This document shows, in pieces, positions 35,643-44,211 of a stretch of 64,000 nucleotides of DNA (the stretch's first letter is position 1; each line of letters opens with the position of its first letter). Made by a program: the position numbers and the translations under genes. The notes under the pieces were generated by a model. It did no database searches. It was not told the origin of the DNA and saw nothing but the letters and a program-made list of their open reading frames with translations. The stretch is from Hydrogenophaga sp. Root209. GTDB lineage: Bacteria > Pseudomonadota > Gammaproteobacteria > Burkholderiales > Burkholderiaceae_C. The DNA is taken from NCBI RefSeq assembly GCF_001428625.1, contig NZ_LMIE01000012.1:418388-482387 (forward strand), written 5' to 3'.

Positions 35643-36347
35643 TCAGAGCTGAACCGACCGCCCGATGAACTGGATCGGCCCGGTGGGCCGTCCTGTGGGC
35701 GAGCCGTTGTAGGGTTCCACCGTGATCTCGAACAGCTGGTTGGGCTCGATGGGGGGCAGCTTGTCGAGCGGAATCTCGATCGGCTTGCCCGGCTCCACCA
35801 GGCCCAGCGACACCGGCGCGCTCCAGCTGTCGGCCTTGGTCCAGAACTGCAGTGATCGCTGCGCGGGCACCGGCTCGGGCGCCACCGGAATCAGCTTCAG
35901 GCGCTGCGGGCTGCTGGCCTGCACCACCCAGCCGGGCGCAGTGCCTTGCGGCGCCACCAGCACCACCATGTATTGAGGACGCGCAGGCGCAAACAAGCCC
36001 ACCGTGGGTGCGATCGCCATCACGCCGGCGGCGGCAAAACCGGTGGCGGCCGCGAAGCGCCAGAAGGCCACGCTGCTCCACCAGTGGCTCAAGCCGCCCT
36101 GCTTCGGGGCGGACGCTGCGCGGGGTGTGGCGGGCAGGCTGTTTTTGATGCGCTGCCACAGGGCGGGGGAAGGGTCGACCGGCGCCACCAGTTGGGTCAG
36201 GGGTTGCAACCTGGCTTCCCACTGCTGCACGGCCGTGCGCAGCATGGCGTCTCTGGGCAGGCGCTCTTCCACCTCGATGCGCTGGCCGGCGGAGAGCGTG
36301 CCGAGCACGTAGTCGGCGGCGAGTTGCTGCAGGGGATCAAGGCTCAT
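35643..36347 (-). CDS. Anti-sigma factor (RskA-like)
   Basis: A 234-residue single-pass membrane protein. The N-terminal cytoplasmic anti-sigma domain is MSLDPLQQLAADYVLGTLSAGQRIEVEERL; a membrane segment lies at about 93-117; and the periplasmic C-terminal part is a RskA-type beta domain with YMVVLVAPQGTAPGWVVQAS and LQFWTKADS. No zinc-binding HxxxCxxC is present. It follows the ECF sigma gene by 61 bases on the same strand, so the pair forms a sigma/anti-sigma unit that releases the sigma factor on an envelope signal. Confidence 0.9.
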   Translation of the reverse strand: MSLDPLQQLAADYVLGTLSAGQRIEVEERLPRDAMLRTAVQQWEARLQPLTQLVAPVDPSPALWQRIKNSLPATPRAASAPKQGGLSHWWSSVAFWRFAAATGFAAAGVMAIAPTVGLFAPARPQYMVVLVAPQGTAPGWVVQASSPQRLKLIPVAPEPVPAQRSLQFWTKADSWSAPVSLGLVEPGKPIEIPLDKLPPIEPNQLFEITVEPYNGSPTGRPTGPIQFIGRSVQL

Positions 36348-36408
36348 TGTGAAACCTCCGTGCTGCGCACTGCGGTGCGAGCTGGCTTGGGGCGGCCCGG
36401 CACGGCGC

Positions 36409-36975
36409 TCATGCCAGACACTCCTTGAGCGAAGCCATGCCGCGGCGAATCCAGGCCTTGACCGAACCCAGCGGTGCACTCAGGCGTTCAGCGATCTCGG
36501 CGTGGGTGCAGCCGTCCAGGTAAGCGAGCAGCACGCAGTTGCGCTTGGCCACGTCGAGCCGCTCCAGGCATTGGTCGAGCTGGCCGAGTGTGGAACGCAT
36601 GGAAAAGGCGTCGAGCATGTCGGGTGCGGCCGGCGGTTCGGCGTCCTGCATATCGTCCAGAAGTTCTTCGTCCATCGACACGGTGCGGGCGCTGGAGCGC
36701 ACCGCATTGAGTGCGCCATGGCGCACGACGCTGCACATCCAGCCGCGGCCTTCACCTCGGGCGGGGTCGAAGGTGGAGGCGCGGTTCCAGATCGCCATGA
36801 AGGCGTCGTGCAGCACGTCCTCGGCGGCGGCGTGGTCGCGCACGATGCGCATGGCCACGCCCATCAGGAAGCGGTGTTCGCGTTCGTAGAGGCGTTGCAG
36901 GGCGCCCTGATCGCCCCGGGCGCAGGCCGCCAGCGCGGCGTTGTGGTCGAAAGGCGTGGGGTCGTTGGGGGGCAC
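36409..36975 (-). CDS. ECF RNA polymerase sigma factor
   Basis: A protein of about 188 residues. Region 2 is ALQRLYEREHRFLMGVAMRIVRDHAAAEDVLHDAFMAIW with the core-binding DAFMAIW; region 4 is LDQCLERLDVAKRNCVLLAYLDGCTHAEIAERLSAPLGSVKAWIRRGMASLKECL. It belongs with sigma-K-like (SigK/RskA) ECF factors. The start is doubtful: the only standard codon near the domain edge is a GTG at 36975, yet an excellent AAGGAGG (37022-37016) sits about 40 bases upstream of it with no ATG, GTG or TTG at the usual distance in frame. A CTG at 36993 or ATC at 37002 are the nearest alternatives. Confidence 0.85.
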   Translation of the reverse strand: MPPNDPTPFDHNAALAACARGDQGALQRLYEREHRFLMGVAMRIVRDHAAAEDVLHDAFMAIWNRASTFDPARGEGRGWMCSVVRHGALNAVRSSARTVSMDEELLDDMQDAEPPAAPDMLDAFSMRSTLGQLDQCLERLDVAKRNCVLLAYLDGCTHAEIAERLSAPLGSVKAWIRRGMASLKECLA

Positions 36976-37013
36976 GGGCGACGGTCGGACCAGCGGATCG
37001 ATCGGACGTCGGG

Positions 37014-37022
37014 CACCTCCTT
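37014..37022 (-). promoter_or_regulatory. Strong Shine-Dalgarno sequence ahead of the sigma factor gene
   Basis: AAGGAGGTG on the minus strand is a near-perfect anti-16S match. The codon at the right distance in the sigma frame is ATC (37002), which suggests either a rare start codon or a start in another frame that is terminated early. Confidence 0.5.
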
Positions 37023-37112
37023 GCGGAGATACCCGACGGGGTTGCCTTCCATCGTACCCGAGGGTTCCATGCACACGGGCGGCCGGCGCCCGGTCACGCC
37101 GGCCAGCGGCCA

Positions 37113-37655
37113 TCAGACCGCCTTGTAGAAGATGTAGTCGGCCTGGTACTTCACGATCTGCTTGCTGCCCATGTTGGTGGCACCGCAGGCCATGGCCGGG
37201 GCCACACCACCCACCGTGGCCACGCGCTGCACATAGGTCACGCCGGTCATGGCGCCACTGCCCATGGCCGGGTTGGCTTTCACCAGCTGCATCGGGATGT
37301 TGCCGGCGGCGGCCGGGGCCACGGCCACCTGTGTGCCGGTGAACCTGGAGCCGTCCATGCTCTGCCACGTGGCCGGCGGGCCGTAATAGGTGCCCACCTG
37401 TTTGCCCGAGCGGTCCATCAGCCTGGCATCGGGACCCACGAACACCCATTCGAACTGGCCAGCCATGTTGGCCTTGGCGCGGCACTCGTAGGTGATGTCA
37501 CCAGCGCCCACGGTCTCCATCACCACCTTGTGGCCCATGGGCACCTGCACGGCGGCGGGCAGCATGGCCTGGGAATACATCATGGGCGCGGGGCCGGTGG
37601 CGCAAGCAGTCAGGGCGAGGGCGACCGCGGCGGCCAGGGTGGACTTGATCATCAT
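37113..37655 (-). CDS. DUF3455-like lipoprotein
   Basis: A 180-residue envelope protein with a lipoprotein signal peptide ending LTAC (Cys18). The mature part matches the DUF3455 pattern: VPMGHKVVMETVGAGDITYECRAKANMAGQFEWVFVGPDARLMDRSGKQVGTYYGPPATWQSMDGSRF. Family members are secreted fungal and bacterial proteins of unknown function. The gene lies directly upstream of the ECF sigma gene on the same strand, with about 137 bases between, and is a plausible regulon member or signal component. Start is set by the signal peptide (two adjacent ATGs at 37655 and 37652). Confidence 0.75.
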   Translation of the reverse strand: MMIKSTLAAAVALALTACATGPAPMMYSQAMLPAAVQVPMGHKVVMETVGAGDITYECRAKANMAGQFEWVFVGPDARLMDRSGKQVGTYYGPPATWQSMDGSRFTGTQVAVAPAAAGNIPMQLVKANPAMGSGAMTGVTYVQRVATVGGVAPAMACGATNMGSKQIVKYQADYIFYKAV

Positions 37656-37921
37656 GGGTGACTCCAGATTGAGGTTGAGGAAACTCGAACAGCACAAAAC
37701 AGGTGGCTGCTGGAAGTACTACGCCTGGAGTCGCGATCTGGATGCACCCGGATCAAAAAAACCGCAAATAGCTGGACATGTGTTCGTTTCCGAACGGTGT
37801 GGCGTGAAGGTGCTGCGTAAGCTGCATTCGCATGAACCTCGACCACAACACCTCGACCATCGGATGTTCCAGCGGGACGTCTGTCGTTGCAACGCGCACG
37901 AGAACCTGCACCCAGCCGCTG

Positions 37922-38617
37922 ATGCGTCTGACGGGAGCCAGCAAGCTGTACGACAAGGGCAGCGCCACGCACGAAGCCCTGAGATCGGTGGACCTTGACA
38001 TCCACCGGGGCGAGTTCACCGCCATCGTGGGCCCCAGCGGATCGGGCAAATCGGCCCTGATGAAGATGCTGGGTCTTCTGGAAGCCCCCACCAGCGGTGG
38101 CTACCGCTTTCAGGGCGTGCCGGAACAGTCGTTGTCCGACGAGCAGCGCTTGTGGTTGCGGCGACGCTTCTTCGGCTTTGTGCCGCAGGAATACAACCTG
38201 CTGCGCACCCATTCGTTGCAAGGCAATGTGGCACTGCCGCTGATGTACCGCGGCTTGTCACCCGAGCGCTGCCTGACGGCAGCCACGCGTGCGCTCTCGC
38301 TGGTCGGGCTGGAAGACTGCGGGCGCAAGATGCCCGACGAACTGACCGGCACCGAACATGGCAAGGCCGGCATTGCCCGTGCCTTGGTCTGCAACCCCAG
38401 CGTGTTGCTGGTGGACCGGGCCAGCCGGGCTTCAGACCAGCCCTTGTGCCCCGACATCGGCACCTTGCTGCGCAGGCTCAACACCGAGCACCTCATCACG
38501 GTGGTCCTGGTGAGCCAGAAGGCCAGCGCTGCCGACTGGGCGCAGCGGGTGATTCATGTCAACGGCGGTGCCGTCGAGCACCACACCACCCACGAAGCGG
38601 CCAGCGCGCTCCACTGA
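37922..38617 (+). CDS. Degenerate ABC transporter ATP-binding protein (LolD/MacB-like)
   Basis: A 231-residue ATPase-domain protein (261 if started at 37832; neither start has a good ribosome-binding site). The order of motifs is that of LolD/MacB: Walker A VGPSGSGKSAL, Q-loop FVPQEYNLL, a helical domain, but the signature LSGGQ is replaced by LTGTEHGKAGIARAL and the Walker B end LLADEPT by LLVDRAS, so the catalytic Glu is Arg. The H-loop His is also missing near VVLVSQKAS. ATP hydrolysis is therefore doubtful. No permease gene accompanies it. It may be a decaying gene or a non-hydrolysing regulatory partner. Confidence 0.75.
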   Translation: MRLTGASKLYDKGSATHEALRSVDLDIHRGEFTAIVGPSGSGKSALMKMLGLLEAPTSGGYRFQGVPEQSLSDEQRLWLRRRFFGFVPQEYNLLRTHSLQGNVALPLMYRGLSPERCLTAATRALSLVGLEDCGRKMPDELTGTEHGKAGIARALVCNPSVLLVDRASRASDQPLCPDIGTLLRRLNTEHLITVVLVSQKASAADWAQRVIHVNGGAVEHHTTHEAASALH

Positions 38618-38624
38618 TCGGACG

Positions 38625-39827
38625 TCAGGCCTTGCGGGGTCGTACTTTGGAGGCCGCCAGCCTGGCCTGTTCGCGAGCCTTCTCCACGTCGGCGTCGAAG
38701 GCCAGCGCCACGCCCATGCGGCGCTTGCTGAAGCTCTCGGGTTTGCCGAACAAACGCAGGTCGGTCTGCGGCACCTGCAGGGCCTCGTCCACACCGTCGA
38801 AGACGATGCCCTGCGCTTGCACGCCGCCGTAGATGACAGCGCTGGCGCCCGGGCTGCGCAGCTCGGTGGACACCGGCAGGCCCAGGATGGCGCGCGCATG
38901 CAGCTCGAATTCGTTCTGCCACTGCGTGATCATGGTCACCATGCCGGTGTCGTGCGGGCGCGGGCTCACCTCGCTGAACCAGACGTCGTCCCCCTTGACG
39001 AACAGCTCCACGCCATAGAGCCCCTGCCCCCCCAGATCGTCGGTCACGGCCTTGGCGATGCGGCGCGACTCGGCGAGGGCCTTGGGCGTCATCGGATGAG
39101 GCTGCCAGCTCTCCACGTAGTCGCCGCTCACCTGCAGATGGCCGATCGGCTCGCAGAAGTGCGTCTCGATCTCGCCGCTGGTACCCACGGCGCGCACGGT
39201 GAGCTGGGTGATCTCGTAGTCGAAGGCTATGAAGCCTTCCACGATGATGCGGCCCGGGCCGACCCGCCCGCCCGACATCGCGTAGTCCCAGGCTGATCTC
39301 ACGTCGGCCGGACCGTCGATCTTGCTCTGGCCCTTGCCGCTGCTGCTCATCACCGGTTTGACGATGCACGGATAACCTATCCCGGCATCGATGGCCGCCT
39401 GCAGCTCTTGCAGCGAATCACAGAACTTGTACGGGCTGGTGGGCAGGCCCAGCGTCTCGGCCGCGAGGCGGCGGATGCCTTCGCGGTCCATGGTGAGGCG
39501 CGCGGCACGGGCGGTGGGGATCACGCGCACCGCACCGGCGGCTTCCAGCTCCTGCAGCATGGGCGTGGCAATGGCCTCGATCTCGGGCACCACCAGGTGT
39601 GGGCGCTCGGCCTCGATCAGCGCCTTCAGCTGTGCCGGATCGCTCATGGTGATGGTGCGCGCGTGGTGCGCCACCTGATGGCCGGGCGCGTTCTCGTAGC
39701 GGTCAACCGCGATGGTCTCCACACCCAGGCGCTGCAGTGCGATCAGCACTTCCTTGCCGAGCTCGCCCGAGCCGAGCAGCATGACCTTGGTGGCCGAGGG
39801 AGACAAAGGGGTACCGAGCGTGGTCAT
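38625..39827 (-). CDS. purT: Phosphoribosylglycinamide formyltransferase 2 (formate-dependent)
   Basis: A 400-residue ATP-grasp enzyme that uses formate and ATP to formylate GAR in purine synthesis. It opens [23 protein letters not shown] and contains [11 protein letters not shown], the ATP-grasp segment [37 protein letters not shown], and [27 protein letters not shown], which holds the metal-binding Glu residues. Length is normal. The psd gene precedes it by 25 bases on the same strand. A CTGGAG site supports the ATG. Confidence 0.96.
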   Translation of the reverse strand: MTTLGTPLSPSATKVMLLGSGELGKEVLIALQRLGVETIAVDRYENAPGHQVAHHARTITMSDPAQLKALIEAERPHLVVPEIEAIATPMLQELEAAGAVRVIPTARAARLTMDREGIRRLAAETLGLPTSPYKFCDSLQELQAAIDAGIGYPCIVKPVMSSSGKGQSKIDGPADVRSAWDYAMSGGRVGPGRIIVEGFIAFDYEITQLTVRAVGTSGEIETHFCEPIGHLQVSGDYVESWQPHPMTPKALAESRRIAKAVTDDLGGQGLYGVELFVKGDDVWFSEVSPRPHDTGMVTMITQWQNEFELHARAILGLPVSTELRSPGASAVIYGGVQAQGIVFDGVDEALQVPQTDLRLFGKPESFSKRRMGVALAFDADVEKAREQARLAASKVRPRKA

Positions 39828-39852
39828 GTCAAGACTCCAGGAACAAAGGAAT

Positions 39853-40704
39853 TCAGAGCGCGTCGCCCATGGCCTCGCCCAGGCGCACGCTGTTGCCAGG
39901 CGCCCAGTCGGGGTTGAAAGCGATGGTGTCGCGCGGCCAGAGCAGTACGACGGTGGAGCCGAGCAGGAAGCGGCCCATTTCCTCGCCGCGCTGCAGCTGC
40001 ACCGGGTTGTCGTCGTACGACCATTCGCGCACCGTGTCAGGGCGCGGCGGGTTCACCACGCCGTGCCAGGTGGTGGCCATGCTGCCCACGATGGTCGCGC
40101 CCACGAGCACCTGCACGAAGGGCACGGTGGCCTCGCCCACCTGCAGGTCGAACACGCAGACCACGCGCTCGTTGCGCGCGAACAGGCCAGGCACGCCTTG
40201 CGCGGTGGCCGGGTTGACCGAGAAGAGATCTCCCGGCACGTGGACCATGCGGCGCAGCGTGGCGGCCGCCGGCATGTGGATGCGGTGGTAGTCCTTGGGG
40301 CTGAGGTAGATGGTGGCGAAGGCGCCGTCGTCGAACAGCGCGGCCAGCGCCGCGTCACCGCCCACCAGGGCACGTGTGCTGTAGGTGTGGCCCTTGGCCT
40401 GGTAGATCTGATCGCGTGTGATGGCGCCGAACTGGCTGATGGCGCCGTCCACCGGGCACACGAAAGCGGCGTTGGCCAGCGGGCGCGCGCCGGGGTTCAG
40501 GGCGCGCGTGAAAAACGCGTTGAAGCTGGCGTAGGCGGTCGGCGCGGGGTTCGCTGCCTCGGCCATGTTGACGCCGTACTTGCGAATGAAGCGGCGAATG
40601 ATCCATTGGGTGATGGCGCCCCAGCGACCGTTGGCCACCCAGCCGCCAAACACAGTGAGCGCGCGCTTCGGAAACACGTATTGCAGGGAAACGGCGAGGG
40701 ACAT
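39853..40704 (-). CDS. psd: Phosphatidylserine decarboxylase proenzyme
   Basis: A 283-residue membrane-associated enzyme making phosphatidylethanolamine. The self-cleavage site LGST (near residue 249, in [14 protein letters not shown]) will give the small pyruvoyl-bearing alpha chain; the Asp-His-Ser triad members are seen in CPVDGAIS and [11 protein letters not shown]. The opening [17 protein letters not shown] is the usual start, favoured over the longer open frame. It probably shares a transcript with purT downstream and diverges from nodI. Confidence 0.96.
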   Translation of the reverse strand: MSLAVSLQYVFPKRALTVFGGWVANGRWGAITQWIIRRFIRKYGVNMAEAANPAPTAYASFNAFFTRALNPGARPLANAAFVCPVDGAISQFGAITRDQIYQAKGHTYSTRALVGGDAALAALFDDGAFATIYLSPKDYHRIHMPAAATLRRMVHVPGDLFSVNPATAQGVPGLFARNERVVCVFDLQVGEATVPFVQVLVGATIVGSMATTWHGVVNPPRPDTVREWSYDDNPVQLQRGEEMGRFLLGSTVVLLWPRDTIAFNPDWAPGNSVRLGEAMGDAL

Positions 40705-40800
40705 GGGCGTGAAGCAGAAGGAGCAAGACCCTGGCGGGCGGCCTCGCATTGTAGGGGTCGCCCCCCTCACTCATCGGCCACGCGGGCACAATCCCGCACC

Positions 40801-41736
40801 ATGACGCAAGCCCTGTTTGAATGCCACGATCTCGTCAAACGCTACGGTGAGAGCACGGTGGTGAACGACCTGAGTTTTTCCATCCACCCTGGCGAATGCC
40901 TGGGCGTGATCGGGCCCAACGGCGCGGGCAAGACCACCACCATCCGCATGTGCCTGGGCCTGACCGCGCCGGACGCCGGCAGCATCACCGCCTTTGGCCT
41001 GGAGATGCCGCGCGACGCACTCGCCATCAAGGCGCAGCTGGGTGTGGTGAGCCAGATGGACACGCTGGACCCGGACTTCGATTGCGCCGAGAACCTGCTG
41101 GTCTATGGCCGCTACTTCGGACTGCCGGCGGCCCAGGTGCGCGCGCGGGTGCCGCGGTTGCTGGAGTTTGCCGCGCTCTCGCACAAGGCGCACGCCAAGC
41201 CGGGCGAACTCTCCGGCGGCATGAAGCGGCGCCTGTCGCTGGCGCGTGCACTGGTGAACGACCCTCGACTGTTGATGCTCGACGAGCCCACCACCGGGCT
41301 GGACCCGCAGGCGCGCCACCTGATGTGGGAGCGTCTGCAGATGCTGCTGCAAGAAGGCAAAAGCATTTTGCTGACCACCCACTTCATGGACGAGGCCGAG
41401 CGCCTGTGCTCGCGCCTGCTGGTGCTCGACCACGGCCGCAAGATCGCCGAAGGCCGCCCGCGCGAGCTGATCGCGCAGCACCTGGAGCCCGACGTGGTGG
41501 AGGTGTACGGCAACGGCGCGCTCGCGTTGGCGCAGGCCGAAGAACACGCCTCCGTGCGTGCGCTGGCGGCGCGTGTGGAAGTGAGCGGCGAGACCGTGTT
41601 CTTTTACACCGCGCAGGCGATGCCGCTGCTGGCGGCACTCGGCGCGCACCCGCAACTGCGCACGCTGCACCGGCCGGCGAACCTGGAAGACCTGTTCCTG
41701 AAACTCACAGGCCGGCAAATACGAGAGGATGGCTAA
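40801..41736 (+). CDS. nodI: NodI-type ABC exporter ATP-binding protein
   Basis: A 311-residue ABC ATPase with complete motifs: Walker A GPNGAGKTTT, Q-loop VVSQMDTLDPDF, signature LSGGMKRRLSLARAL, Walker B LLMLDEPTTGLD and H-loop LTTHFMDEAERL. The SQMDTLDPDFDCAENLLVYGRYFG stretch is typical of NodI. The C-terminal 80 residues are the DUF4162-like NodI tail. Together with the NodJ-type permease 3 bases downstream it forms an exporter. In non-rhizobial Burkholderiales such pairs occur without nod genes, so the cargo is unknown and symbiosis is not implied. Confidence 0.9.
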   Translation: MTQALFECHDLVKRYGESTVVNDLSFSIHPGECLGVIGPNGAGKTTTIRMCLGLTAPDAGSITAFGLEMPRDALAIKAQLGVVSQMDTLDPDFDCAENLLVYGRYFGLPAAQVRARVPRLLEFAALSHKAHAKPGELSGGMKRRLSLARALVNDPRLLMLDEPTTGLDPQARHLMWERLQMLLQEGKSILLTTHFMDEAERLCSRLLVLDHGRKIAEGRPRELIAQHLEPDVVEVYGNGALALAQAEEHASVRALAARVEVSGETVFFYTAQAMPLLAALGAHPQLRTLHRPANLEDLFLKLTGRQIREDG

Positions 41737-41739
41737 GCC

Positions 41740-42570
41740 ATGAACACCACAGCCGTTGCAACCGTTCCATCGCATTGGTCACCGCCTCGAATTTCAATGC
41801 GATGGTGGCCCGTTTTTCTTCGCAACCTGCTGGTCTGGCGCAAGCTCGCCATTCCCAGCCTGGTGGGCAACATCGCCGAGCCGCTGATGTGGCTGGTGGC
41901 CTTTGGCTACGGCATGGGCGCGCTGGTCGGGCAGGTGACCATCAACACACCCCAGGGGGGCGTGGCGGTGCCCTACATCCTGTTTCTGGCCAGCGGCAGC
42001 ATCTGCATGAGCGCGATGAACGCGGCCAGCTTCGAGGCGCTGTACTCGGCGTTCTCGCGCATGCACGTGCAGAAGACCTGGGACGGCATCATGAACGCGC
42101 CGGTGGGCCTGGACGACGTGGTGCTGGCGGAAATGTTGTGGGCGGGCTTCAAGGCCCTGTTCTCGGTGACGGCCATCATGGGCGTGATGCTTGCGCTGGG
42201 CATCAGCCATTCACCCAAGCTGCTGCTGGCCTGGCCGGTGCTGCTGGGGGTGGGCATCACGTTCTCGTGCATCGCCCTGGTGTTCAACGCCCTGGCCCAG
42301 GGCTACGACTTCTTCACCTACTACTTCACGCTGTTCCTGACCCCGATGATGTTTCTCTCGGGCGTCTTCTTTCCGCGAGAGCAACTGCCGGTGGTGGTGC
42401 GCCACATCTCCGATTGGCTGCCGCTGACCAACGCGGTGGAACTGGTGCGACCCCTGTTCATGGATCAGTGGCCTCAGCAGGCCTGGTTGCATGCGGGCGT
42501 GCTGCTGTTCTACACCGTGGCAGCGTTCTGGCTGGCCCTTGCGCTCACGCGCAAAAGATTCGCCAAATAA
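41740..42570 (+). CDS. nodJ: NodJ-type ABC exporter permease
   Basis: A 276-residue inner-membrane protein of the ABC-2 family with six membrane segments. It has AIPSLVGNIAEPLMWLVAFGYGMGALVG, GSICMSAMNAASFEALYSAFSRM (amphipathic segment), and FFTYYFTLFLTPMMFLSGVFFPREQLP, all NodJ features. It is coupled to nodI by a 3-base gap. The pair diverges from psd-purT. A GC-rich intergenic repeat follows its stop immediately, perhaps helping termination. Confidence 0.9.
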   Translation: MNTTAVATVPSHWSPPRISMRWWPVFLRNLLVWRKLAIPSLVGNIAEPLMWLVAFGYGMGALVGQVTINTPQGGVAVPYILFLASGSICMSAMNAASFEALYSAFSRMHVQKTWDGIMNAPVGLDDVVLAEMLWAGFKALFSVTAIMGVMLALGISHSPKLLLAWPVLLGVGITFSCIALVFNALAQGYDFFTYYFTLFLTPMMFLSGVFFPREQLPVVVRHISDWLPLTNAVELVRPLFMDQWPQQAWLHAGVLLFYTVAAFWLALALTRKRFAK

Positions 42571-42573
42571 CCT

Positions 42574-42641
42574 GGCCCCCACGCTCCGCCGCTTCGCGGG
42601 TCGCTGCCCCCCGAGGGGGCTGGCCTGGCTTGGGGCGGCCC
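42574..42641. repeat. GC-rich intergenic repeat, copy C
   Basis: GGCCCCCACGCTCCGCCGCT followed by CGCGGGTCGC and TGCCCCCCGAGGGGGCTGGCC. Read on the minus strand it matches copy A at 6768-6839 nearly block for block. It starts 4 bases after nodJ ends, between two convergent genes. Confidence 0.75.
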
Positions 42642-42659
42642 TGCGCTGCGGCCGTCCTT

Positions 42660-42914
42660 TCAGTGAACCATCTGAAGGGCAGGTTGGGCTTCGCAGTAAA
42701 GCTCGGCGCCGGAGTCCATGAATTCTTCGGCTTCGATCACGGCGTCAAAGTCGCGGGCGGTGTCGAAGATCTTGGGAATCAGCGGCTTGTCCAGCGGGCG
42801 GCAGATGCGCTGGCGCAGGCCACGCAGGTTGGCGCTGGTCTCCATGGCGTGGATCACGGCTTCCGGATCGAGCATGAGGACGAAGGGGTTGAGGCGGCTG
42901 GACGTGATGGACAT
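42660..42914 (-). CDS. Small conserved protein of unknown function
   Basis: An 84-residue protein with no signal peptide or membrane segment. It begins MSITSSRLNPFVLMLDPEAVIHAMETSANLRGLRQRICRPLDKP, and the C-terminal part is acidic (ARDFDAVIEAEEFMDSGAELY). AGGAACC before the ATG supports translation. I recall similar short proteins in Comamonadaceae but know no function. The R-G-L-R-Q-R-I-C-R-P-L-D-K-P segment is the most distinctive part. Confidence 0.6.
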   Translation of the reverse strand: MSITSSRLNPFVLMLDPEAVIHAMETSANLRGLRQRICRPLDKPLIPKIFDTARDFDAVIEAEEFMDSGAELYCEAQPALQMVH

Positions 42915-43078
42915 GGTGGGTTCCTGGGGGAAATGCGGCGGTTGTTTCAAATCGGCTGTCGATGAAACAAACTGTATCGGGCCACCTTCAGGGCGTTAAG
43001 TCGGCGCAGCCCCATTCCCTGTGTAAGAAGTTGCCTGACACGGCGTCCCAAACACCTACAAGCCCGGCGCAAACAAAG

Positions 43079-44203
43079 TCACGGTCCCGTGCGCAGCGCC
43101 TCCACGCTGGCGCGCACCACCGACTGCACGCTGCCACTGTCCCTGTACTGGTTGCGCAGGTAGGTGGCGTGGTTGCCCACGCGCCCTGCCGTGCGCTCGA
43201 TCTCGTCGAGCGCGGCCAGCGAATTCAGCGCGAGGCCATGCGGTGCCAGATGCCGCAGCGTGGCCAGGATGTCTTCGCGGATGCTGATCTGCTCACGCGT
43301 CTTGGGGTTGACCATCATCCCGTCCAGCCCGAAGCGGCAGGCCTGGAACCGGTTGTAGGTGTAGACGAGGTAGTCGTCTTCCTCGGGTGGCAGCTCGCGG
43401 CGCTCCAGCAGGTGGCGGCACAGCGCCTGCAAATAGCACGCCAGGCCCGCGGCGCGCTCCACCGTGAGAGGCGTGTCGCACACGCGCAGTTCGATCGTGC
43501 CGTACTCGGGCTTGGGCCGGATGTCCCAGTAAAAGTCCTTCATGGACTTGACCACGCCGGTGCTCTCCATCTTGGTGAAGTACACGTTGGAAAACTCGTC
43601 CCAGCTCAGCGTGAACGGCGCGCGCCCGCTGAGCGGAAACGCGAACACCGAATTCAGCCGCGCCGAGTCGAACAGCGTGTCCACGCCCTGCGAAAACGGC
43701 GACGACGCCGAGAGCGCGATGAAGTGCGGCACGTAGCGGTTGAGCGAGTGCAACAGGAACAGCGCCTCGTCGGCGTTGGAGCAACCGATGTGCACGTGTT
43801 GCCCGAACACGGTGAACTGCTTGGCGAGGTAGCCGTAGAGGCCCGAGAGCTCCTGGAAACGCGGCTTGGAGAAGATGCGCTGCTCGAACCAGCGCTGGAA
43901 CGGGTGCGTGCCGCCACCCGCGATCTCGATGTTGAGCCGGTCGCCCGCGCTCACCAGCGTGTCCCGGATTTGCTGCAGCTGGCTCAGCAGCGGGCCGTGC
44001 TCGCGCTGGATGTCGGTGGCGATCTCGATCATGCTCTGCGTCATCTCGGGCGTGACCACCCCCGGAAACGGCTTGCGTCGCAACAGCTCCAGCAAGTCGT
44101 TGGCGCTGCTGGAGAGATCGAGGTCGTAGGTGTTGACGAGCTGCAGCTCCAGCTCCACGCCCATGGTCAGCGAATCGGACGATTTGAATGTTTCCAATGG
44201 CAT
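43079..44203 (-). CDS. ybdK: YbdK-type carboxylate-amine ligase (GCS2 family)
   Basis: A 374-residue enzyme of the glutamate-cysteine ligase 2 family. It opens with [21 protein letters not shown], the GCS2 metal/ATP-binding GVELELQ, then [31 protein letters not shown] and [25 protein letters not shown]. YbdK has weak glutamate-cysteine ligase activity; the natural amine and acid are unknown. TAGGAG before the ATG overlaps the stop region of the antiporter gene, only 8 bases upstream, so the two form an operon, a common pairing in Burkholderiales. Confidence 0.9.
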   Translation of the reverse strand: MPLETFKSSDSLTMGVELELQLVNTYDLDLSSSANDLLELLRRKPFPGVVTPEMTQSMIEIATDIQREHGPLLSQLQQIRDTLVSAGDRLNIEIAGGGTHPFQRWFEQRIFSKPRFQELSGLYGYLAKQFTVFGQHVHIGCSNADEALFLLHSLNRYVPHFIALSASSPFSQGVDTLFDSARLNSVFAFPLSGRAPFTLSWDEFSNVYFTKMESTGVVKSMKDFYWDIRPKPEYGTIELRVCDTPLTVERAAGLACYLQALCRHLLERRELPPEEDDYLVYTYNRFQACRFGLDGMMVNPKTREQISIREDILATLRHLAPHGLALNSLAALDEIERTAGRVGNHATYLRNQYRDSGSVQSVVRASVEALRTGP

Positions 44204-44211
44204 GGGAGCTC

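Noticed and set aside
40801-42570. Evidence of nodulation genes
   Set aside because: nodIJ-type exporters occur in many non-symbiotic Burkholderiales and no nodABC genes are present.
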